This document shows positions 55,685 to 64,000 of a DNA stretch of 64,000 bases, piece after piece. A program made the translations under genes and the position numbers. The DNA lies in contig MU401542.1 in assembly GCA_022579005.1 (NCBI GenBank), positions 86,437-150,436 of the forward strand, read 5' to 3'. The notes beneath the pieces are model-generated. The model was given only the letters and a program-made list of their open reading frames with translations. It searched no databases and had not been told where the DNA came from. This stretch comes from Poronia punctata (taxonomy: Eukaryota; Ascomycota; Sordariomycetes; Xylariales; Xylariaceae). Position 1 is the first letter of the stretch, and each line of letters begins with the position of its first letter.

Positions 55685-57099
55685 TGCTGTTTCAGCTACC
55701 TGTTATCATTATAGCGATCGCGCGGTCCGGCCGCATGGTTTGTGGTTTTTTTTTTTTGGGCAAGCAATGTAGGTAGTTAAATTATTGGAGTTGGAGTTTG
55801 GTTTTGGGTTTGGAGACCTGGCCAAGGATGCGTGCGGAACTATGGGGCCCGAGATGCCTTTTCTGGACTGGACGACGTCGTTACGTGGAACGTAGATCAG
55901 ATCAGATCAGATTAGATCAGATCAGATCGAAGCAGGTACTCACGCATATGATTACATGTATATATCGCGGGTTATCTAGGTAGGGTTCTAGAATTGGGAG
56001 GATTAATTGGAGAACTGAGATGAGGCTCTTGATAGATATCATTGAGTCCGTTGGCGCTCTGCTTGGTTGGGTCCTTTATACGATAACTTGTTTACGTATA
56101 ATACACATCATTATATTTCATACCTGTTAAATAGACAAGGAAAAAGTCACAGCAACGGACTTATCTCATCATATGCTGAATAAGCAATTCATCTCAAGTG
56201 CACCCGAATCTTATGTTGGACGATTGTCATGCATACCGGGTAGCAGGAAGATTGACGCGGCAGACAAGTGAAGCAACTGCAGTCTAGCTAACCTAAGGTA
56301 GGAATCTAGGATGACTGATCACATCGCCTCAAAACATATTACCTTGGGTGCTTCGGTGCATACTCGTACCTACACGTAATACATACATAAATCAAGACAT
56401 GTCTCGGTGAACAAACAATCAAGGAGGAAACTCATCTCTTTGCAGGTCGGGCAAGAAGACAACAAGGAACCAGCAACTCCCACTCGTACGAGTAAATATA
56501 GGGCTAGGTTACCTAGTCAGCTACAAGTTTCTAAGTCAAGGATTGCGCGTTCGGACTATGGAATGGAATGTATTAATGGGATTGTTTAACGTCGTCGCGG
56601 AGGCAGGGCCCACTCGCGGTCACACCCGAAGTGTATAGGACGTGGCAAGCTCTAATCTACACTATCTAATACAAGCGACAAGTACGCGTTCGGACTAGGT
56701 ATAGTGATTAAAAGGTAGCTGAGTTTTGAAGCTGACAGGATTTATGGAGAACATGCAGCGTACTTAACGAAAGAGCCGGTCAGGGCTGGGGATATGTGTA
56801 GAGAGCCAATGGGATTATATCCAGTTATGCATTGAGGGAGGGTTGCATTGTGTGATCGGTGGAAAAAAAAAACATTGATGGATCCAACCAACAAAACAAG
56901 AAGAGGTGTAAATATAACTTCCCCTTTTCCCTTCAACCTCTCACTTTTTAACTCTCAACAACTGCTATATAATCTAACAAGTTACATCGAGTTCGTCTCC
57001 TCTCCTCACGCATGAATGACATCATACAATACCCTGACATCAATTTAGAACCTACATCTTACAAACAAAACAAACGACAGAACCACATAACCATCAGAA
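55685..57099. other. Intergenic region, glycosyltransferase-like gene to secreted-protein gene (divergent)
   Basis: 1.4 kb. Contains the (AGATC)7 repeat at 55894-55928 and several ACGAGTA-type motifs (about 56360 and 56485). The right part holds the promoter and leader of the secreted-protein gene, with a C/T- and A-rich start region. No gene recognised. Confidence 0.5.
55894..55928. repeat. (AGATC)7 pentamer microsatellite
   Basis: Seven AGATC units, one changed to AGATT, about 210 bases upstream of the start of the minus-strand glycosyltransferase-like gene. Confidence 0.9.
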
Positions 57100-57789
57100 A
57101 TGAGACTCATGCAAACCATCCCCCTCTTCGCAAGCATACCTGAGATAGCCGCAGCAGCGGCAGCGACCTCCTTATATCTCAACATAACAGCCATCGGCGC
57201 ACAATCCGGCTCATCTACACTAGAATGCTGGCAAATGACCAAACCCTTCAACACCTCTGCAGAACCGGGCATATCAGGCACAGCACAAGCAGACTTAGGC
57301 AGCGTCTCTAGTCTCGGCTTTAATATAATTCCGCCCGCATTTGATGGTGGGATTCATAATGCGCCTAGAAATCAGTAAAGCTTTTCCCTCCTCTCATTTT
57401 TTTATTTTTTTTTATTTTCTTCTTTTTCGCAAATCATAACTAAAACTGGTTTTAAAAAAAACAGATGGGTAGCCTTCCTCTCCGGTCTGGCATACATAAC
57501 CCTCCCAAACGACCCCGAAACAAGCGCTTACGTAACCGGCGGAGAATTCGGCCTCGTCTTCGCAGCCGACACGGCAGATGTTAGTGAAGAGGGTCATCGG
57601 ACGGAATATCCCGGCCTGACGGAGACGGTTGCGCTACAGATCCCCACTGTTGACGGGAAAGTACCCGACCACAAAGTCCTGCATGATGGGCCTTGTGTTG
57701 CGGGGGAGGTTACTGGTGTTCGCGATTTCGCTATGACTAATTCGCGGCCGGCCGTAGACGCGGATGCTATGTTTCCAATGGGACTTTGA
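57100..57789 (+). CDS. Small secreted cupin-like fungal protein
   Basis: Two exons, 57100-57374 and 57465-57789, 199 residues; donor GTAAAG and acceptor AACAG restore NQ-WVAFLSGL. The N-terminus is hydrophobic and Ala-rich (IPEIAAAAAATSLYL), likely a signal peptide, although the cleavage site is unclear. The rest has the beta-rich pattern of small secreted cupin-fold proteins common in filamentous fungi: an FDGGIHNAPRNQWVAFLSGLAYITLPND core with a conserved H, the block GGEFGLVFAADTADVSEEGH, and a late VALQIPTVDGKVPDHKVLHDGPC. One cysteine pair, C near 47 and C near 180, could form a disulfide. The family's function is not settled; some members are induced in plant or host contact. A 16-G run follows 3 bases after the stop, and the RIP block begins about 350 bases downstream. 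Confidence 0.75.
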
Positions 57790-57791
57790 AA

Positions 57792-57807
57792 GGGGGGGGG
57801 GGGGGGG
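57792..57807. repeat. Poly-G tract (16 G) directly after a stop codon
   Basis: Begins 3 bases after the stop of the secreted-protein gene. Length uncertain. Confidence 0.8.
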
Positions 57808-58149
57808 ATAAGATTTGTGATGGTTTTTTTTTTAACAAATTTATGAGAGTTTGTTTAAAGCGAAGTTAGGGCGGGGGGTCGTTTTGCTTGCTCTTGTTTG
57901 GATGGAATGGAATGGATACGAGGAAATCTCTAGATTTAAGTGGGAAAGAGGCCACATGGTAGAATCTTGAATCCATAGTATCATTATTTCTCTCTGATTT
58001 GAATTCATCTTTTGTACATACTTACTTATCAATAGGCAGTCCTTTGCAAAGCCCCCACACGGCATTGGGTTTGACAGGCCGGAATAAATACCTAAAGTGT
58101 TGAAATCCCTTCTAATACCCTTAACCTTATTAACTACATTAGGACTATT

Positions 58150-61100
58150 AGAACGCAAATATTTTATAGATATAGATATTTGGTTTTTTATATATTTGTT
58201 ATAGATTGCGTTAGACTTACTTTATTAAAAAAGTATATATGCAGTGTACATATATAGTATATAACTAGTATATATAAAGTACGCGTTTTTTACATATTAA
58301 ATATATAAGGTATATATATTTTTTTTATATTGCTAATAAGTTTTAATTAATTATAAACTTTTATAGCTATATTGCGACATAATTAGCATGCATACTAGTT
58401 ATGCTTTATATTATAAGGTAGCTATAAAACTAAAAGGGGCTAGCTTGATTTTTATTTTTATATATATAGCTATTATTTTTACGTTGCTTTTTAAACTTAA
58501 ATATTTAGCTATTTATTGTATATATAATATATTAAGTTATGCTTTTTAAAATACTTTTATAAAGCTATAATTAATGCAAAGCTTTTAAAACCTAGTTAAT
58601 GCGTTTACTTTAGCTAGACTTTTTTTAGTATAAAGTTAAAGTAATTTTTAGAATTTTTTAATTTTTATTATAATAGTAATTTTGCTTAAATATAAAACTT
58701 ATAAAAGTTTTTTTTTATAAAATAAACTATATAAAAAAAAAAAAAAAGCTAAAAATTAATAATGCGCTTATATATATAAACGTATATAAGCTAAAAGTAT
58801 AGTAAGTTTTTAATATTGCTAATATTTAACTAAAAAAATAAAAACAAGATATTAGTTTACTTTAAACTTTAAAAATTATAAAAATTAACTAAAAGCTTTA
58901 ATATAAAAATAACGTATTATAAAAAAGCTTTAAAAATAACTAAGTTATTATAGTTTAAAATTAAATAATAAAAGCTATATAAATTAAGCTATAAAGCTAA
59001 AACTATAAAATATAACCTAGCTAGCTTATTATTTTTAGTTTAATAAAACTATAAAACTATAATTTAAAAAATACTTTTAATAGCAATTTAAAAAAATTAA
59101 AAATATAAAAAAACTAAAAAAAAGCTAGAAAATAAGTAGCTAGAAAACTAGTAAAACTAGAAAATAAGTAGCTAAAAAATTAAAAAAATTAAAAAAATTT
59201 AAATATTATAATAAACAAAAAAAGGTAGCATATTTTATAAAGTATAAAAAAGTTTGCTATACTTAAAGCTACGTATATGCAAGCTAGCAGTTAAAAACTA
59301 AAGCAACTTAAAAATTAAACTTTTAATAAAAACTTTAAAAATTAATAGCTTATTTAAATAAAAACCTTTAAAATTTTAACTAAATATAAATACTAGCTAA
59401 TAACTTTTTATTATATTTTTTTTTTTTTAGTTAATACTAGCTTTTTAATATATTTATACTTAATTATTTTAGTTTATATTATTTTATATAGTTTTTTTTA
59501 TTTAATATGTTGCTTTTTATAAAACTTTATAGTTTTATAAATAAAAATTATAATTTAAGCTACTATTTTATACTACTTAAACTTTTTGCTTTAAAATAAT
59601 ACTAAAATAATTTATTAAACTTTATTTTTATTTAAAAAGTAATATTTTTAACTATTTGCTTATACTTAGCTAGCTTTATTTTACTTTTTATTATTAACTT
59701 AAAGCTTAAAGCTTTTAAGTTAGCTAAAACTTTTACTTTATTATTACTTTTTACTTAAAAACCTATTTTAACTTTTATTTTTAGCACTTTAACTATAAGC
59801 TATAAAAACTTAACTTTAATTTTTACTAATTATTTTGCTACTTTTTTATATAATTTTTATATTTTTTAATAATATATAACTTACTTTAACTTTTTAAAGC
59901 GTTTTAATTTTTTTTTAATAGTACTAAAGCAATAAACTAGCTTAAAAAAATCTTTTATTACTTTAATAATTATTATATAACTTTAAAAGCTTATATTTAA
60001 CTATTGCTTTAATATATTTTAACTTATAAAGTTTATAAATAGTTAATTTTTTTTTAAAAAAATTATATAAACTAAAACATTGCTTATAGTGCTATTAAGC
60101 GTTATTTTTATTTAAATAATTTTAAATAAAAGCTTTTTACTATTACTATACTTTATAACTATAAAAGAATATTTTAGTTAAATAATATTAAAAGCTTATA
60201 TAAATACTTTTAATAATATTGTTTTTTTTACTAAAATATTAAAGCTTATAATAAGCTTTATTTTAATAACGCTATAGTTTAAAGCTTTTTATAAAAAATA
60301 CTTAATTTTATAATTTAAGCTATTTTATTTTTTATTAACTAAGATTTAATAACTTTAAATAACTTATTTATAAAAACTTTTATAATAAGCTTAACTTTTA
60401 AATAATAAATAAATTTTACTTTTAAAAATATTAAAAGTAAAGTAAAAAAGATTTTAGCTTATTTAAAAAAAAGTTTAAGCTTTTTAAAAAACTTAATAAG
60501 CTTTTTTATTTATATTTTATTAAAACTATTATAGCTTAGCTTAAAAATTAATAAAACGCTTAATAAGTAAAAAGTATAGCTATAGTTAATAGCTAGCTAA
60601 TAACTATTATAAAATAAAAGCTTATTATTATTATAAACAACTTTATTTTATATTTTTAAAAAATTAAAATTATAATAAGTTAGCTAAAGGTTATTATAAA
60701 AAAATAATAAAAAATAATAAATTAACTAGCTTTTTAGCTTTTTATTAATTATAATTAGCAAAGTATATAAGCTATAATATATTTAATAAACTAGTAAAGC
60801 AGCTATAGTAAATAAAAATAAAAAAGTTACTAAAGCTATTTAAATTAAAAAGTACTTAGTTATAAATATTAAATATATTTAAAAAACTTTTATTTATAAT
60901 AAAACTATTTAAAAGTATATAACTTTAATAAAAATAAAATTATATACTTTAATAGTTAATAGTACTTTAAAAAAAAGTGCTTGCTTAAGCATATTTAATA
61001 TATTGTTTTGCTTAGTAACGTTATTATATTTAGCTAAAAATATAAAAGTATTAAAATTAAAGCATTATATTATATTTAAAAAAATAACCTAGCTAATAAT

Positions 61101-64000
61101 TATAACTTTTACTTTTTAGCATACTATAAACTTAAAAAGTATAATTTAATTTTATAAAATATAGCTTTTAAAGCAGTATAATAGTTATAAATAAAGTATA
61201 TTTAACTAGTATAAGTAGCTAATATTTAAAATTAATAAAATGCTTTAGCTATAAAAAACGTTATTAATATTAAACTTTTTGCTTATATTAGTAATATAAG
61301 CATAGTTAAAGCTTTGTATTAAAATAATAACTTATTTATATATAAAAGTAAAAGCTATGTTTATATAAACTAAACTTAAAATTTTATTTATATTATTATT
61401 ATTAATTTTAATAATATAAAGGTTATAAAAAAAGTTAAAAAAAATAATAATAAAATAGCTACTAAAATATTTATTATTAACTAATATAAGCTACTTTTTA
61501 TATAAGTTTACTTTTATTAAAAGCTTATAAAAGTTTTTGTTTAAAAAAATAAAAATATTTTATTATAATTAAATATTTAACTAGTTACTTTAAAAGTTAA
61601 AATATTTAATTTACTTTTTATTACTATAAAAAATATATTTAAAAGTAAAAAAGCTAATATAAAATAAGCGCTTAATATTTATATAAAAGCTTAATAGTTA
61701 TAAAATATTAAAGTTAATAAGTTGCTTTTAAAAAAAGTTAATGTTATATTTAAAAATATAATTTTTAAAGTACTAGGCTACGCTAATATATTAATTTATT
61801 AAGTTAGCTATATTATTTAAAACGCTATAGTTAAAAATAAAAAAACTATTTATATAGCGCTTAAAAATATTAAATATTAATTTAGCTAAAAAAGTAAAAA
61901 TTAAGTTTTAATTAACGTTATAAACTTTAGTAAGCTACTTAGCTTATAGCTTAATATAATTATGCTTTTAAAATTAACTAATTACTTTATAGCTTTAGTT
62001 TAGTAAATTAGATTTTAGCTTATTAAAAATGCGTTATAATAAGTAACTAATATAAGTAGTTATTTTTATATTAATATTATAATAGTTACTTTTAATATTT
62101 TATAAAATAATATTTAACTAAGTGCTTAAAGCTTTAATTTAAAGCTAACTTTATTTTAAATTTTTTTATAAGTTTAAAGCAGCATATAGTTACTAACTAT
62201 ATTTAAACTTGCTTTAAAATTACTATTATTATAAGTATAAAAAAGCAAATTAAGCTTATTATAAAAGTTATTAATACTAATATATAAGCTAGATTTATTA
62301 TTAAAATATATATTTTAAAGCATGCTTTATTAGTTTAATAAATTAGTTTTACTTAAAAAAACTATAGTAATAATGCTAATAAAGTTAGCTATATTAATAT
62401 TATTAAAATTAAAGTATAGCTTATTAAGTAAAGCATTAATTTTTTATTATATATTATTTTAAAGTAATATGCTTTATTTATTTTGCTTTTAAGTATAAAT
62501 TTTATTATTAAAATAAATATATTTTTATATTATTAAAATAACTACTTTATATATAATATATAGTTTAAAAAATAAAAATTATAATTTTAGTAGTATTTAT
62601 TAAAAACTAATTTTTATTATAGCTATTTAAAGTTGTTAATATATTAAAAAACTAGCTATTATTTATTTATTTTTAAAGCTAGCAAATAGCATAATAAAGC
62701 TTTATTAAGTAACTATTAAAAAAGTAGCTAATAGTAATTATAATAATAAGTTTAACTTATATTGCTATAATTAAAATATTGCTTTAGTTATAAATTATAA
62801 CGCTGCTTTTTATAGCATGCTTTAAAAAAAAATTTAATTTAGTGCTTAATATTAAAAAAAGCTTACTTTTAAATATTACTAGCTTTAACTTTACTTATTT
62901 TAAAAGTACTTTATTATTTAGTTATAAGTATAGTATTAATTTTAATTTTTTTAATATATTTTTAATAAGTTTAGCTAATAATAAAATAATATAAGCTATA
63001 TTATATAATAATACTTTTATAAATGTTTTTTATAATACTACTTAAAAGGTTTATTATAAAGTCTTATAAACTAGTATTGCTGCTATTAAAAAAGTAAATT
63101 AACTAAGCACTTTAATTAAGTTATTTAATATTTTTATTATATATAAAAGCAAAGCTAAAAAAGTTTATTTTTTTAATAATATTTTACTAAATAAAATAAC
63201 TTTTTTAAGTATATATAATTTTTTAAAAAAGCTATTAAAAAAAAGTTATAAGCATTAAAAATAAAACTTAGTTATAATAAAAAAGTATTTATAAAAATAT
63301 TTAGCTTTAATTTACAAAATACGTTTAAAAAACATAACTTATTTAAAAAAAGTTATAAAGCTATTTTAAAGCTTAAAAAAAACTAACTTTACTAATATAA
63401 AAAAAATAGTTGTATTAAAAAACTTTTTTTATAAAAAAATAGCTTTAATATAAAATCTTTTTAAAATAAAATATGCTAATAATAGTATTGCTTTGCTATA
63501 TAAAATTAAAGCAGTGCTTTATAAAGTATAGTAAGCTAAAAGTATTTTAATTTTTATACTACTAAAAAATAAAGTTATTAAAGTTTTATAAATATATTTT
63601 AAAAATAAAGTTTTAAAAAAAGCAAGCTTACTATACTATAATATATAGTTTATAATTAAAAAGCTTAAAAAAAGCTTATACTTTATTAATTTAGCTACTA
63701 AGCTTAATACTATTACTATTTAAAACGCTATTTTACTATAAAGCTATAATAAGTTTATAAAAAAATTTACTATATATATTATTATATTAGTTAGCAATTT
63801 ATTTTTTAACTATAATTAAATTAATTTTTTTTTAATTTATAACTATGTTTTAATTATATTTAATGCTTTGCTTAAGTTATTTTAAATAATAACTTTGCTA
63901 TAAAGCTATATAAACTTTATTATTTAGTTTTTATATATTATTATATAAGTTTTTTTTAATATTGCTTTTTAAAAATATAAGCTTTTTTTAATAATATAAA
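58150..64000. repeat. AT isochore, RIP-degenerated repeat DNA
   Basis: From about 58150 to the window end the sequence is almost only A and T, against ordinary composition before about 58140. C and G remain mainly in AGCT, GCT, ACT, AGT and GCA/TGC contexts, while CA and TG outside GCA/TGC are nearly absent and TA is everywhere; AC and GT remain common. This is the expected residue of C-to-T change at CpA on both strands (RIP). No open frame of useful size is present on either strand. A short duplicated unit CTAGAAAATAAGTAGCTA lies near 59124-59175. The original element cannot be named. The block may be a transposon island, a subtelomere or a centromere edge; the window does not decide. Confidence 0.9.

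Noticed and set aside
58150..64000. Mitochondrial insertion or rDNA spacer as explanation for the AT block
   Set aside because: No recognisable mitochondrial genes, tRNAs or rRNA segments, and the dinucleotide bias fits RIP rather than plain AT richness.
1..64000. CRISPR arrays, prophage or bacterial operons
   Set aside because: The window is eukaryotic with spliced genes; no such repeats or operons are present.

Overview
The window is a piece of a filamentous ascomycete (Pezizomycotina) chromosome, most likely from a Sordariomycete. The genes carry short introns of about 40-120 bases with fungal splice sites, many with a CTAAC- or CTGAC-like branch point, and the conserved proteins read like Sordariomycete orthologues. 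The last 5.8 kb is an AT-only block with the dinucleotide bias left by repeat-induced point mutation (RIP). This placement is inference from the sequence; no database search was possible.

Layout. 1-856: 3' part of the RNA polymerase I/III subunit AC40 gene (+). 1942-4472: dynamin-family GTPase (-) with an apparent one-base frameshift. 6210-7252: Rab geranylgeranyltransferase beta, BET2 (-). 7.3-11.7 kb: a long gene-poor stretch. 11748-14031: RhoGAP protein (+), also with a frame break. 15161-16007: ribosome-biogenesis factor RRS1 (-), whose intron holds a 10-N assembly gap flanked by G/C homopolymers and a duplicated noisy flank. 16511-18047: mitoribosomal GTPase-like protein mS29 (+). 18645-21356: MCM7 (-), divergent from PEX1 (+, 22011-25740). 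27185-29557: Ste20/germinal-centre kinase (+). 29958-31162: small multi-exon genes built from cysteine motifs, family not recognised (-). 31896-35078: TEL2 (-). 36020-37394: NEDD8-activating enzyme UBA3 (+). 40302-42224: zinc-finger-like fungal protein of unknown role (+). 43252-46566: MSH3 (-). 48851-50207: fungal rhodopsin-fold (PTH11-like) seven-helix membrane protein (+). 50997-53879: CSC1/OSCA-type cation channel (+). 54080-55684: type II membrane O-fucosyltransferase-like protein (-). 57100-57789: small secreted cupin-like protein (+). 58150-64000: RIP-degenerated AT block without open frames.

Functional picture. Most genes are single-copy housekeeping genes and show no pathway cluster. 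Several concern genome maintenance (MCM7, TEL2, MSH3), others membrane traffic and organelles (dynamin, BET2, PEX1, mS29) and signalling (RhoGAP, GCK kinase, UBA3). Exon boundaries given here were worked out by hand from splice signals, reading phase and the conserved protein reading; phases sum correctly in every spliced model apart from the two frameshifted genes.

Most notable: three probable GC-AG introns (TEL2, CSC1, MCM7), the duplicated cysteine-module exons at 30-31 kb, a MITE-like inverted-repeat element near 1.4-1.7 kb, two single-base frame breaks in otherwise conserved genes, and the sharp edge of the RIP block next to a small secreted-protein gene.
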